Shown here piece by piece: positions 15,649 through 25,104 of a DNA stretch of 64,000 nucleotides. A model generated the notes under the pieces. It was given only the letters and a program-made list of their open reading frames with translations. It did no database searches and was not told the origin of the DNA. The position numbers and the translations under genes were made by a program. Origin of the DNA: Clostridia bacterium (GTDB lineage: Bacteria > Bacillota > Clostridia > Oscillospirales > Acutalibacteraceae). The stretch's first letter is position 1. The number at the start of each line of letters is the position of its first letter. The stretch spans positions 124,001 to 188,000 of the forward strand of contig JAGADF010000008.1 in assembly GCA_017613735.1 (NCBI GenBank). Direction: 5' to 3'.

Positions 15649-15677
15649 ATAATATCAAATAATGACATAAAAGTCAA
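15649..15677 (-). promoter_or_regulatory. Sigma-A promoter of pfkA
   Basis: On the minus strand TTGACT (15672-15677), a 17-bp spacer and TATTAT (15649-15654) lie just after the dnaE stop codon. Confidence 0.7.
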
Positions 15678-15680
15678 TGA

Positions 15681-18600
15681 TTAATAATTAACGACAACGT
15701 TTTCCTCGCCGGCGACCGATTTAACGGCATCAATGCTCTTTTCGTCGGTTTCAATCATACCGACGTCAAATTCGTATCGCCTTTCGTCGTCGTAGAAAAA
15801 GCTTACGGGCATATCGCCCGACTGCATTTTACCAATAAGCAGTCTGAGCCTTTCAACCCTGTCGTCGTTAAACGAAGGCAGTCTAACGAATATTCCCCTT
15901 CTCGCCTTCTTTTTATTCGTTTCCGGCGAGGCCGCAGACTCGATTTCGTCAAGCACTATTTTCGGCGCCTCGTCCTCACGCAGGGAAAGTCTGCCCGAGA
16001 AGACGTAGATATTGCCCTCTCTTAGTTTTTCGACGTTCTGAGCGAAAATTTTCGGGAAAACAAGCATTTCCATCGAGCCCGTAACATCTTCGACCGTAAC
16101 GAAAGCCATCGTCGTATCGCTCTTTGTTATTTTGCGCTTTACCTTTGTTATTATTGCAAGCGTCTTTACGCGCTGACCGTCGAACAATTCGGTTCCCTCG
16201 TCAAGCATATCGCCTACGCTTACATAGCCTTTTTCCGCCGCCGCGGTCTGGTATTTAGCCGTGGGATGTCCCGAAATATACAGTCCCGTTGTTTCTTTTT
16301 CAAACGAAAGCAACTCGTTTTCGGAAAATTCATCCGCCTTTTTTATTTCAACCTCGTTTGACTTTTCGTCGCCGAGCATTTCAAAAAGACCTATCTGACC
16401 GTCAATGCTTCTTCGTTTTTCGTTTTCAATCGAAGAAACGACTTCGGGAAGGCTGAGCAGCATTTCGCGGCGGTTATTGCCGAGATTGTCGAGCGCGCCG
16501 CTCTTTATAAGGCTTTCAACCGCCCTTTTGTTAAACTGCGAGCCGTAAACGCGTTTGCAGAATAACGAAAACGAGGTAAACGTGCCGTTGAGCCTTCTTT
16601 CGTCAAGAATTGCCTGAATAAAGCCCGTTCCGAGATTTTTAATTGCAAGAAGTCCGAAGCGGATTGTTTTACCGTCGGATACGAAATTGTGAACGCTCTC
16701 GTTTACGTGAGGCGGCAGGACGCGGATATTGCGTTTCATACAGTCGTCAATGTATTTGACAACCTTGCTTTCATCGTCAAGAACGCTCGTAAGAAGCGCC
16801 GCCATAAATTCGCAGGGGTAATTCGCCTTTAGGTAAGCCGTTCTGTAAGAAACGACGGCGTAGGCGGCGGAATGGGACTTATTGAAAGCGTATGACGCGA
16901 ATGAAGTCATATCGTCGAAAATGCTGTTTGCGGTTTTTTCGTCTATGCCGTTTTTACCGCAACCGTCGATAAACGTCGTCCTTTCGCTCTCCATTACGTC
17001 GTGCTTTTTCTTGCTCATAGCGCGCCTTACGACGTCCGCACGTCCGAATGAATAGCCTGCGAGAGAACGGAATATTTCCATAACCTGCTCCTGATAAATC
17101 ATACAGCCGTAGGTTACGTCAAGAACAGGCTTTAACATTGGAGTTTTATATTTAATATGACTGCGGTTATGTCTGTTTTCGATATAAGCGTCAATCGAGT
17201 CCATGGGACCGGGGCGATAAAGGGAGATAACCGCTATAATATCTTCAATCGATTCGGGCTTAAGGCGTGTGAGAACGCTTTTGATTCCCGACGACTCGCA
17301 CTGGAAAACGCCGTCGGTGTCCCCTCTCGAATAGAGAGCGAAGGTCTTTTTATCGTTTTCGGGAATTGTTTCAATATCAAAGTTTGGTTCCTTTTCCCTA
17401 ATCATTTTTACCGCGTCGTCAATGACGGTAAGAGTGCGAAGCCCGAGAAAATCAATTTTGAGAAGTCCGAGGCGTTCAATAGCGGTCATTGTATACTGGG
17501 TGACAACCGACTCGTCGTTGAGAGCAAGCGGAACGTAGTCGCTTACGGGCAGGTCGGTTACAACGACGCCCGCCGCGTGAGTTGAGGTGTGACGCGGCAT
17601 GCCCTCAACGGACATAGCCGTGTCAATAAGCTCTTTAACCTGTCCGTCCGATTCATAAAGCTCTCTTAACTCGTCGCTCTTTTTAAGCGATTTTTCAATC
17701 GTTATATTAAGCTCTCTCGGAATAAGCTTTGAAACCTTGTCAACCGCCGCGTAGCTCATCCCCATAGCCCTGCCGACGTCGCGGATTGCTCCGCGCGCCG
17801 CCATTGTACCGAAGGTAACTATCTGGGCAACGTGGTCAGCGCCGTATTTTTCGATAACGTAATCGATAACCTCCTGACGTCTGACATAGCAAAAATCGAC
17901 GTCAATATCGGGCATTGAAACACGCTCGGGATTTAAAAATCTTTCAAAAAGAAGATTATATTTCAACGGGTCTATTCCCGTAATGTCGGAGCAGTAAGCG
18001 CAAAGGCTGCCCGCGCCCGAGCCTCTTCCGGGGCCTACGGGAATTCTTTTTGACTTTGCATATCTAATAAAATCGGAAACGATAAGGAAATAGTCGACAT
18101 AGCCCATCTTTTTAATGACGGACAGCTCGTATTCGAGACGGTCAATATATTCCTTATCGGGATTTTCGCCGATTTTTCTCTTCAGCCCGTCATAACACAT
18201 TGAACGGAAGAACTCATAGTGGTCCTCATTACCGGGCGTGTCGAAACGGGGAAGCTTTGTATTGCCGAATTCAAACGTGACGTTACACATATCGGCTATT
18301 TTTTGGGTATTTTCTATTGCTTCGGGAACGGACGGAAAAGCCTTTTTCATCTCTTCCTCGCTTTTAAGATAAAATTCCTCGGTCTCAAAGCCGATGTCGA
18401 TTTTTTCACCGAGAATATGTCCCGTAGCGATACACAGAAGTATGTTCTGTACCTTTGAATCCTCTTTTCTTACATAGTGAACGTCGTTTGTCGCGACAAG
18501 AGGAATGCCCGTATCCTGAGAAAGCTTAATGAGATAAGGCTCAATCTGTTTCTGCTCGGGCAGAAGATGATTTTGTAATTCAAGATAGAAATTGCCCTCG

Positions 18601-19097
18601 CCGAAGGTATCTCTGTACCAGAGGGCGGCTTCCTTCGCCTTGTCGTATTCGCCGTGGGAAAGATACCGCGGTATTTCGCCCGCAAGGCAGGCAGACAAAG
18701 CAATCAGCCCCTCGTGGTATTCCGCGAGAAGCTGTTTGTCGACTCTGGGCTTAGTGTAAAAGCCCTCTGTAAACGCCTTTGAAACGAGCTTTGCAAGGTT
18801 TCTGTAACCCTTGTTGTTTTTACAGAGAAGAACAAGATGGTTTCTTTCGCTGTCAAGAGCGTGATTTTTGTCAAACCTCGTTCTTTTCGCAACATAGACC
18901 TCACAGCCTATAATCGGCTTTATTCCCCTTTCAAGGGCGGCATTGTAAAAATCAATTGCGCCGTACATAACCCCGTGGTCGGTAATGGCAAGCGAGGTCT
19001 GACCGAGCTGTTTAGCATAATCGAGCAACTGCCCGATACGGCAGGCGCCGTCGAGCAGGCTGAACTCGGTATGTACGTGCAAATGAGTAAATGACAT
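15681..19097 (-). CDS. dnaE: DNA polymerase III subunit alpha (DnaE)
   Basis: 1138 aa, the normal DnaE length. It has an N-terminal PHP domain (HVHTEFSLLDGACR), a C-family polymerase core with GRGSGAGSL (358-365) and catalytic PDIDVDF (Asp397 and Asp399 region), helix-hairpin-helix elements and a C-terminal OB fold (about 990-1070). It replicates the chromosome, alone or beside PolC; no polC is in the window. Its ATG shares one base with the lysA stop (TAATG), so translation is coupled. It is last in the lon-ysxC-lysA-dnaE unit. Confidence 0.97.
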   Translation of the reverse strand: MSFTHLHVHTEFSLLDGACRIGQLLDYAKQLGQTSLAITDHGVMYGAIDFYNAALERGIKPIIGCEVYVAKRTRFDKNHALDSERNHLVLLCKNNKGYRNLAKLVSKAFTEGFYTKPRVDKQLLAEYHEGLIALSACLAGEIPRYLSHGEYDKAKEAALWYRDTFGEGNFYLELQNHLLPEQKQIEPYLIKLSQDTGIPLVATNDVHYVRKEDSKVQNILLCIATGHILGEKIDIGFETEEFYLKSEEEMKKAFPSVPEAIENTQKIADMCNVTFEFGNTKLPRFDTPGNEDHYEFFRSMCYDGLKRKIGENPDKEYIDRLEYELSVIKKMGYVDYFLIVSDFIRYAKSKRIPVGPGRGSGAGSLCAYCSDITGIDPLKYNLLFERFLNPERVSMPDIDVDFCYVRRQEVIDYVIEKYGADHVAQIVTFGTMAARGAIRDVGRAMGMSYAAVDKVSKLIPRELNITIEKSLKKSDELRELYESDGQVKELIDTAMSVEGMPRHTSTHAAGVVVTDLPVSDYVPLALNDESVVTQYTMTAIERLGLLKIDFLGLRTLTVIDDAVKMIREKEPNFDIETIPENDKKTFALYSRGDTDGVFQCESSGIKSVLTRLKPESIEDIIAVISLYRPGPMDSIDAYIENRHNRSHIKYKTPMLKPVLDVTYGCMIYQEQVMEIFRSLAGYSFGRADVVRRAMSKKKHDVMESERTTFIDGCGKNGIDEKTANSIFDDMTSFASYAFNKSHSAAYAVVSYRTAYLKANYPCEFMAALLTSVLDDESKVVKYIDDCMKRNIRVLPPHVNESVHNFVSDGKTIRFGLLAIKNLGTGFIQAILDERRLNGTFTSFSLFCKRVYGSQFNKRAVESLIKSGALDNLGNNRREMLLSLPEVVSSIENEKRRSIDGQIGLFEMLGDEKSNEVEIKKADEFSENELLSFEKETTGLYISGHPTAKYQTAAAEKGYVSVGDMLDEGTELFDGQRVKTLAIITKVKRKITKSDTTMAFVTVEDVTGSMEMLVFPKIFAQNVEKLREGNIYVFSGRLSLREDEAPKIVLDEIESAASPETNKKKARRGIFVRLPSFNDDRVERLRLLIGKMQSGDMPVSFFYDDERRYEFDVGMIETDEKSIDAVKSVAGEENVVVNY

Positions 19098-20395
19098 TAA
19101 ATATCGTTCCTTATAAGGTCAAGATAGGTTTCGCGTTTAATGATTTCACGCGGGACGCCGTCCTTTACCATAATGGCGCTCGGACGGGGAAGTCTGTTAT
19201 AGTTTGAAGCCATTGAATAGTTATAAGCGCCCGTTGAAAGAACCGCGATAATATCGCCGACGTGGACTCTCTGAATAGGCGCGTTCTCGGCAATAAGGTC
19301 GCCGCTTTCGCAGCACTTACCCGCAAGAGTGATGGCGCAGTCCTTTTCCCAGCCCGCCTTATTGGCGACCATTATTTCGTGCTCCGCCTGATAGAGAATA
19401 TAACGCGGGTTATCAGCCATACCGCCGTCAATTGAAACATAGGTGCGGATGTTCGGAATCTTCTTGATAACGCCCGCGGTGTAAAGAGTAATACCCTCCG
19501 CGCCGACTATTGAACGGCCGGGCTCAAAGAGAATGAAGGGAAGGTTTACGCCGTATTCCTCGCAGGAACGCTTAAGAACGACGGAAACGCACCTTACGTA
19601 TTCATAGAACTTTTCGGGATTGTCGGTGGTAAGATACTTTATGCCGAAGCCGCCGCCGAGGTTGAGTTCTTTCATTTCAACGCCGGTTTCATCCCTTATC
19701 TGACGGATGAATTTAACCATAACCGAGCCCGCAAGCTTAAACGGGTCGATTTCAAATACCTGAGAGCCGATATGACAGTGAAGTCCGCGAAGCTCAAGAT
19801 GCTTTGTGTTAAGGCACTGGGTAACCGCCTCGATAGCCTCGCCTGTTTCAAGCGCGAAGCCGAATTTCGAGTCGATCTGACCCGTCCTGATAAATTCGTG
19901 AGTATGTACCTCGATACCGGGCTTTATACGAAGAAGAACGGGTACTGTAATATTCTTTTCAGCCGCAATTTTTTCAAGCATTTCAAGCTCTGTAAAATTG
20001 TCGACTATAATTCTGCCTACGTTGTTCTGAACAGCCATAAGAAGCTCTTCATAGGTTTTGTTGTTGCCGTGGAAAATGACCTTGCCCATAGGAAAGCCCG
20101 CCTGAATAGCGGTGAAAAGCTCGCCGCCCGATACGACGTCAAGTCCCATTTTTTCCTCATCGCAGATACGGCACATCTGCATACAGCAGAAAGCCTTGCT
20201 CGCATAGCATACAAGACCGTTGCCGTCATAGTTTTCTTCGATTGAGGTTACGAATGCCTGACAGTTTTTTCTGATTTGGTTCTCATCAAAAACATAACAG
20301 GGCGTACCGAACTGTTCGGCAATTTCGACCGTATCGGCTCCGCCTATTGTCAGGTGTCCCTTTTCGTTTACGTTAAGCGCATCTGAAACAAACAT
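19097..20395 (-). CDS. lysA: Diaminopimelate decarboxylase
   Basis: 432 aa. The PLP lysine is Lys67 in CYASKAF; GLHCHIGSQ and the CCESGD active-site Cys motif from the partner subunit are present. It decarboxylates meso-DAP to L-lysine. The ATG at 20395 has GAAGGAGT and starts 5 nt after ysxC ends. No lysine riboswitch precedes it, because it lies inside an operon driven from lon. An amino-acid enzyme between a ribosome-assembly GTPase and a replicative polymerase is an unusual setting. Confidence 0.95.
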   Translation of the reverse strand: MFVSDALNVNEKGHLTIGGADTVEIAEQFGTPCYVFDENQIRKNCQAFVTSIEENYDGNGLVCYASKAFCCMQMCRICDEEKMGLDVVSGGELFTAIQAGFPMGKVIFHGNNKTYEELLMAVQNNVGRIIVDNFTELEMLEKIAAEKNITVPVLLRIKPGIEVHTHEFIRTGQIDSKFGFALETGEAIEAVTQCLNTKHLELRGLHCHIGSQVFEIDPFKLAGSVMVKFIRQIRDETGVEMKELNLGGGFGIKYLTTDNPEKFYEYVRCVSVVLKRSCEEYGVNLPFILFEPGRSIVGAEGITLYTAGVIKKIPNIRTYVSIDGGMADNPRYILYQAEHEIMVANKAGWEKDCAITLAGKCCESGDLIAENAPIQRVHVGDIIAVLSTGAYNYSMASNYNRLPRPSAIMVKDGVPREIIKRETYLDLIRNDI

Positions 20396-20400
20396 AATCC

Positions 20401-20985
20401 TTACTCCTTCGTATATTCATTGATAATTGCTTTTATTCTATCGAGTCCGTCGCCGTTCATGGCGGAAAACGGAATTATTCTTTCGCTTTCAATGCCGAGC
20501 TCGTTTCCGACAGACTCCATCCGCTGACTGAATTCGGTTTTGTTAAGCTTGTCCTTTTTAGTGAGAACGGCTATAAAGTCATAGCCTTTTTCCTTAAGGA
20601 AGTTGACCATTAGCATATCGTCCGCGCTCGGAGGTCTTCTGATATCAATAAGAAGAACGACAAGCCTTATGTCGCGGCCCGTATTGAAATAGCTTTCAAG
20701 CAAAAACGCCCAGCGGCGTTTGTCGCCCTTCGAGACCTTGGCGTAGCCGTAACCCGGTAAATCGACAAAACGAATCCCGTCAACCTTATAGAAATTAATT
20801 GTAGCGGTTTTACCCGGAACCGAGCTTACCCTCGCAAGATTTTTTCTGTTGAAAAGCTTATTAAGAAGCGAGGATTTGCCGACGTTTGACCTGCCCGCAA
20901 AGGCAATTTCAATCTGTCTGTCCGTCGGGATCTGCGAGGTCGTTCCGAAAGCGGTTTCAAACTCAGCCTTATTATAATTAATCAT
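20401..20985 (-). CDS. ysxC: Ribosome biogenesis GTPase YsxC/EngB (YihA)
   Basis: 194 aa from the ATG at 20985, chosen because GGAG lies 9 nt upstream and the length then matches the family. The open frame extends 30 codons into lon without family similarity. G1 is GRSNVGKS (31-38), G3 DLPGYG, G4 TKKD and G5 SAMNG. It assists 50S subunit assembly. It starts 4 nt after the lon stop codon; the lonA-ysxC pair is conserved in Bacillus. Confidence 0.95.
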   Translation of the reverse strand: MINYNKAEFETAFGTTSQIPTDRQIEIAFAGRSNVGKSSLLNKLFNRKNLARVSSVPGKTATINFYKVDGIRFVDLPGYGYAKVSKGDKRRWAFLLESYFNTGRDIRLVVLLIDIRRPPSADDMLMVNFLKEKGYDFIAVLTKKDKLNKTEFSQRMESVGNELGIESERIIPFSAMNGDGLDRIKAIINEYTKE

Positions 20986-20989
20986 AATT

Positions 20990-23407
20990 TCAGCTCCAGA
21001 GAGAATCTGTATTCCGTTTTTCAACGGGAATGTTCTCAAGTTTCTTTTCGCCTTTTTCCTTTTCCTTTCGGACAAGCGTATACTCTATGGCCTTTTCAAC
21101 GCGGCTTATGGGAACAAACTCAATATTCTCGAGCACCTTTTTATCAACCTCTTCAAGGTCTTTTTTATTGTCCTCGGGAATGAGAACGGTTTTCATTGAA
21201 TTTGTGTACGCCGCCATACTCTTTTCACGAAGTCCGCCGATGGCGAGAACCCTGCCCGTAAGAGTGACCTCGCCGGTCATGGCGACGTCGGCTTTTGCGG
21301 GAGCGCCCGTAAGCGCCGAAACAAGCGCAGTCGTAATGGTAACGCCCGCCGACGGACCGTCCTTCGGCACAGCGCCCTCGGGAACGTGAATGTGAATATC
21401 TTTGTCCTTATAAAAAGTCGGTGAAACGCCGAGATAATCCGCATAGGAACGTATATAGCTTATAGCCGCCTTTGCGCTCTCTTTCATTACGTCGCCGAGA
21501 GAACTGGTAAGCTCAACCTTGCCCGTGCCCTCCATTACGGCAACCTCAACCTTCAGCATTTCGCCGCCGACCGACGTCCAGGCAAGCCCGTTGACAACGC
21601 CGACCTCGTTCTGCTTTTCGGTTTTATCGTTCGTGTATTTTACCGCGCCGATATATTCGTGCAAATCGTTTGCCCTGATTGTAATCTTACCCTCAAAGCC
21701 GTTTGCAAATTTAATACAGGTTTTTCTTAAAACCTTACCGATAATTCTTTCGAGCTTTCTTACGCCCGCTTCACGGGTGTAGCCGTCGATAAGAAGATAT
21801 ATGGCGTCATCTTTTATGGTTACCATCTTTGAGGTAAGCCCGTTAGCCTTAAGCTGTTTTTTGACAAGATGTCTTTTGGCTATATTGAACTTTTCTTCGC
21901 GGGTGTAGCTGCGAAGCTCAATTACTTCCATTCTGTCAAGAAGAGGCTCGGGAACGGCGCTTAAATCGTTCGCAGTCGTTATGAAAAGAGCCTTGCTCAG
22001 ATCGAAGGGAATATCAATATAGTGGTCGGTGAAGGAATTATTCTGTTCACCGTCAAGAACCTCAAGAAGAGCCGCCGACGGGTCGCCCTTGTAATCCATA
22101 CCGAGCTTGTCGATTTCGTCAAGAAGAATCAGCGGATTGGCAGTGCCCGCCTTTTCAACCGCGTCAATAATTCTTCCGGGCATTGCGCCGATATATGTCT
22201 TTCTGTGACCGCGGATTTCGGCTTCGTCGTGAACGCCGCCGAGCGCAACGCGGACATATCTGCGGTTCATAGCCTTGGCAAGAGACCTGACTATTGAGGT
22301 TTTACCCGTGCCGGGAGGTCCGACAAGACAGATTACCTGACCTTTAACTCCGCCGGACATTTTAAGAACCGCAAGCAGTTCGATAATTCTGTCCTTTATT
22401 TCGTCAAGTCCGTAGTGGTCTCTGTCAAGCACCCTGCGGGCGTTTTCGAGATTAAGATTGTCCTTTGAATACTTATTCCACGGCAGGTCGACAACCCTGT
22501 CGAGATAGTTCCTTATAACATTCGCGTCGGGCGAAGATGACTGCATCTGCGAAAAGCGTTTTACCTCTTTAAGCAGTTTTTTCTCCTCATCCTCGGGAAA
22601 GCCTACGGCGAGAATTTTCTGCCTGTATTCCTCGGCTTCGCCCTGAACGTCCTCGCCCTCGTTAAGCTCAGCGGAAACGGCTTTGAGCTGTTCACGAAGA
22701 TAGTATTCGCGCTGATTGTCGTCAATCTGCTCGTTGACTTTCTGCCTTATGCCCTCTTCAATCGAAAGAAGCTCGTTTTCCTTTGTGAGAAGAACGCAGA
22801 GCTTTTCAATTCTCTTTAAGGGATTGAGCGTTTCAAGCACCGCCTGCTTGTCTTTATACTCAAGCGGAATACTGTATGCAATCCGGTCCGCAGTTTCGCC
22901 CGCGGTTTCGCATTTTTCAACGCCGATAATTATATCGGGCGGAACCTGCTCGTTCAATTCGAGAAAATCGGCAAAAAGCTCTTTCGCATTTCTGACGAAA
23001 GCCGTCTGCAAATCGGCGTCCTTTGAGGCTACGCTTTTTTCATAGAGCGGCTCGACAAACGCCGAATAGAAAAGCTTGTCGGTGACAATGGTGTCAACTC
23101 TGACCCTCTGCTTACCCTCGACATAAACGCGCATAACCTCGCTGTGGGGAAGCTTTACAGCCTGAATGACAGAGCAAAGCACGCCTACGGAATAAATATC
23201 GCTGCCCGTAGGATTATCAACCGCGGTGTCCTTCTGCGTGACAAGAAGCAAATCCTGCTTTTTAACAAGCGCAGTCTTAACCGCCGCTATTGTCTTTTTC
23301 CTGCCGACGTCAAAGTGCAACGACTCATTCGGGAACATAACCATACCCCGAAGAGGCACGGCGGGAACAAGAAGAATATTACCGTTTCTGACTAAATCTT
23401 CGTTCAA
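20990..23407 (-). CDS. lon: ATP-dependent protease La (Lon)
   Basis: 805 aa. LON substrate-binding N-domain (about 10-205), AAA+ module with Walker A GPPGTGKT (363-370), and a C-terminal protease domain with KDGPSAG (Ser of the Ser-Lys dyad, about residue 680). It is a cytosolic quality-control and regulatory protease. The start is a TTG at 23407: AGGAG lies 8 nt upstream, and the next Met (residue 22) would cut into the N-domain. It is first in the lon-ysxC-lysA-dnaE operon. Confidence 0.96.
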   Translation of the reverse strand: MNEDLVRNGNILLVPAVPLRGMVMFPNESLHFDVGRKKTIAAVKTALVKKQDLLLVTQKDTAVDNPTGSDIYSVGVLCSVIQAVKLPHSEVMRVYVEGKQRVRVDTIVTDKLFYSAFVEPLYEKSVASKDADLQTAFVRNAKELFADFLELNEQVPPDIIIGVEKCETAGETADRIAYSIPLEYKDKQAVLETLNPLKRIEKLCVLLTKENELLSIEEGIRQKVNEQIDDNQREYYLREQLKAVSAELNEGEDVQGEAEEYRQKILAVGFPEDEEKKLLKEVKRFSQMQSSSPDANVIRNYLDRVVDLPWNKYSKDNLNLENARRVLDRDHYGLDEIKDRIIELLAVLKMSGGVKGQVICLVGPPGTGKTSIVRSLAKAMNRRYVRVALGGVHDEAEIRGHRKTYIGAMPGRIIDAVEKAGTANPLILLDEIDKLGMDYKGDPSAALLEVLDGEQNNSFTDHYIDIPFDLSKALFITTANDLSAVPEPLLDRMEVIELRSYTREEKFNIAKRHLVKKQLKANGLTSKMVTIKDDAIYLLIDGYTREAGVRKLERIIGKVLRKTCIKFANGFEGKITIRANDLHEYIGAVKYTNDKTEKQNEVGVVNGLAWTSVGGEMLKVEVAVMEGTGKVELTSSLGDVMKESAKAAISYIRSYADYLGVSPTFYKDKDIHIHVPEGAVPKDGPSAGVTITTALVSALTGAPAKADVAMTGEVTLTGRVLAIGGLREKSMAAYTNSMKTVLIPEDNKKDLEEVDKKVLENIEFVPISRVEKAIEYTLVRKEKEKGEKKLENIPVEKRNTDSLWS

Positions 23408-23437
23408 TTTTATATCTCCTAAAAATATAATTGATTA

Positions 23438-23466
23438 ATTATACTATAAGTATTAACTTTTATCAA
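23438..23466 (-). promoter_or_regulatory. Sigma-A promoter of the lon operon
   Basis: On the minus strand TTGATA (23461-23466), a 17-bp spacer and TATAAT (23438-23443) lie about 30 bp upstream of the lon TTG start. No CIRCE or CtsR-like site is evident. Confidence 0.75.
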
Positions 23467-23502
23467 GAAAAAAATCGGACAGAATTGTTATCTGTCCGAT
23501 TT
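23466..23502 (-). terminator. Terminator downstream of spoIIID
   Basis: On the minus strand AATCGGACAG pairs with CTGTCCGATT and is followed by TTTTTTCTTG. The tail overlaps the -35 of the lon promoter. Confidence 0.85.
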
Positions 23503-23503
23503 A

Positions 23504-23758
23504 TCAGTCTTTTTTGTGAAGATATTTTTCCCTCGTGGCGATTCCGCCGCGTATGTGCCGCTGCGCTTTATTTACGTCGAGCACCTGCCTGACCTCAAGA
23601 AAAAGCGACGGATTAACCCTTTCAAGCCGTTTTGAAACGTCCATATGAACGGTGCTTTTGCTAACCCCGAATTTCTTTGCGGCGGCTCTTACGGTGGCTT
23701 TGTTTTCGACTATGTACTCGCCCAGCTCGACAGCCCTTTCTTCAACTATATCTTTCAA
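23504..23758 (-). CDS. spoIIID: Sporulation transcription factor SpoIIID
   Basis: 84 aa from a TTG at 23758, chosen because GGGAGG (23766-23771) lies 7 nt upstream. An in-frame ATG at 23779 has no ribosome site and lies at the expected transcription start. The helix-turn-helix AAAKKFGVSKSTVHMDVSKR and the basic C-terminal HIRGGIATREKYLHKK match Bacillus SpoIIID. It activates or represses mother-cell genes between the sigma-E and sigma-K stages. It lies downstream of a patatin-like gene and has its own terminator. Confidence 0.95.
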   Translation of the reverse strand: MKDIVEERAVELGEYIVENKATVRAAAKKFGVSKSTVHMDVSKRLERVNPSLFLEVRQVLDVNKAQRHIRGGIATREKYLHKKD

Positions 23759-23786
23759 AATAAAACCTCCCAAATACATATCGCTA

Positions 23787-23816
23787 ATAGATATGCTCCG
23801 GGAGGAATTTATATTA
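23787..23816 (-). promoter_or_regulatory. Candidate sigma-E promoter of spoIIID
   Basis: On the minus strand TAATATA (23810-23816), 14 bp and CATATCTAT (23787-23795) resemble sigma-E elements (ATATT and CATACAAT). The predicted start is close to 23780, giving a leader of about 20 nt to the TTG start. The -10 match is partial. The element overlaps the end of the upstream patatin gene region. Confidence 0.4.
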
Positions 23817-23819
23817 CTT

Positions 23820-25004
23820 TTATTCGGTTGTTTCTTCCTGCTTTATCTGTTCGGGAATCAGGCTTTCCTCAGGTTCGGCGGGAACTTCTTCGGGTTCCAT
23901 TCCCTCGGTCATTTCGTCGAGAAGGTCTATGGCAAATTTAAATTTATAATTCACCTTTTTGTCCTTTGAAAGAATCGCCTTTAAAACCTCCTTGCGCTCT
24001 TCCGAACGCGGAATTATCGTTCTGCCGAGCACCTGACGTACCTCGGTCTTTTCGCTCTTGCAGTTGACATATTCCTGCTTAAGAATTTCGACAAATTCCT
24101 TTGCATTATAGATTTTAAGGCGTTCCATACCCAGCGAGAAGCCAAGAAGCTCCATATCATTGGCGACTCTGAAGCCGTATTTCTGCTGAAGAATTCTGTA
24201 ATCCTTGGGCATAAAGTAGAAGCATCTGCCCGAAAGATAGCCGAAGGCTTTTTTGGTATCGAGATAGCCCATTTCTATTCGCATCTGATTTTTTTCTTTT
24301 TCAAATTCAAAGGGTTCGCCCAAATCCTTAGGCTCGTAAGGTCTTATGAAAATAATATCGGCGTTTGACAAATCCTGCCTGTGAGCCATGCCCTTCATAG
24401 CCGAAATATCGACTATTATAAGACGGTTTATGCCTCTGTCGCGCAGAACGCTTATGGGCGCGTTATCATAGACTCCGCCGTCAAAATAGCTCTGGTCGTC
24501 GGGGCCCTGATTGGCAAGTCCCGGAAAACGCGCGGACGCCATAAGGTAGTCGACAAGCTTGCCGTTTTCCATCTCGTCGACGAAAATTTCAACCGCCTTC
24601 ATACCCGAAAGGTTATATGTGACAAGACCTAAGGGCAAATTGCTTTCGCGTACTTTTTCCTCGTCTATATATTCGGCGATAAGCTCCTTCGCAGGTGTCG
24701 CGTCGACGCCGCCGTTCTTGATAACCTCCTTGACAATCTGAACCATATTGCTTTTTGAAAACAGATTGTTCGGGTCCTTTAATTCGCCCGTAAAGTTAAT
24801 GCCGTCGGCAACCTCGACCTTGTTCCAGAGCTCGACCGCCCTGTCATAATCGCCCTGAGCAATAAGCGCGCCGTTAATCGCGCCTATGGAAACGCCCGCA
24901 ATAGCTTCGATTTTAATACCCATCTCGCGCATAGCTTTCCAGGCGCCCATCTGATACGCGCCCTTTGCGCCGCCGCCCGCAAGAATAAGTCCGTATGGTT
25001 TCAT
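23820..25004 (-). CDS. Patatin-like phospholipase family protein
   Basis: 394 aa. Oxyanion-hole motif GGGAKGAYQMG (10-20), nucleophile Ser39 in GVSIG, and catalytic Asp175 in YFDGGVYDN form the patatin Ser-Asp dyad. Related to RssA/YlbK-type cytoplasmic lipid acyl hydrolases. There is no signal peptide. The C-terminal about 60 residues are acidic and Glu/Pro-rich. The ATG at 25004 has AAGGAGT. It ends 62 bp before the spoIIID start, so readthrough into spoIIID is possible. The substrate is unknown. Confidence 0.88.
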   Translation of the reverse strand: MKPYGLILAGGGAKGAYQMGAWKAMREMGIKIEAIAGVSIGAINGALIAQGDYDRAVELWNKVEVADGINFTGELKDPNNLFSKSNMVQIVKEVIKNGGVDATPAKELIAEYIDEEKVRESNLPLGLVTYNLSGMKAVEIFVDEMENGKLVDYLMASARFPGLANQGPDDQSYFDGGVYDNAPISVLRDRGINRLIIVDISAMKGMAHRQDLSNADIIFIRPYEPKDLGEPFEFEKEKNQMRIEMGYLDTKKAFGYLSGRCFYFMPKDYRILQQKYGFRVANDMELLGFSLGMERLKIYNAKEFVEILKQEYVNCKSEKTEVRQVLGRTIIPRSEERKEVLKAILSKDKKVNYKFKFAIDLLDEMTEGMEPEEVPAEPEESLIPEQIKQEETTE

Positions 25005-25055
25005 AAAAAGACTCCTTAAAAAAACTAAATATATTTTATCACTTTTGTCAAGTTA

Positions 25056-25084
25056 TTGCATTAAAAGAGTTTTTATTGTATAAT
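25056..25084 (+). promoter_or_regulatory. Sigma-A promoter of nagB
   Basis: TTGCAT (25056-25061), a 17-bp spacer and TATAAT (25079-25084), 20 bp upstream of the nagB start. Confidence 0.75.
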
Positions 25085-25104
25085 CTGTGAAAAGAGGTGA
25101 GAAT

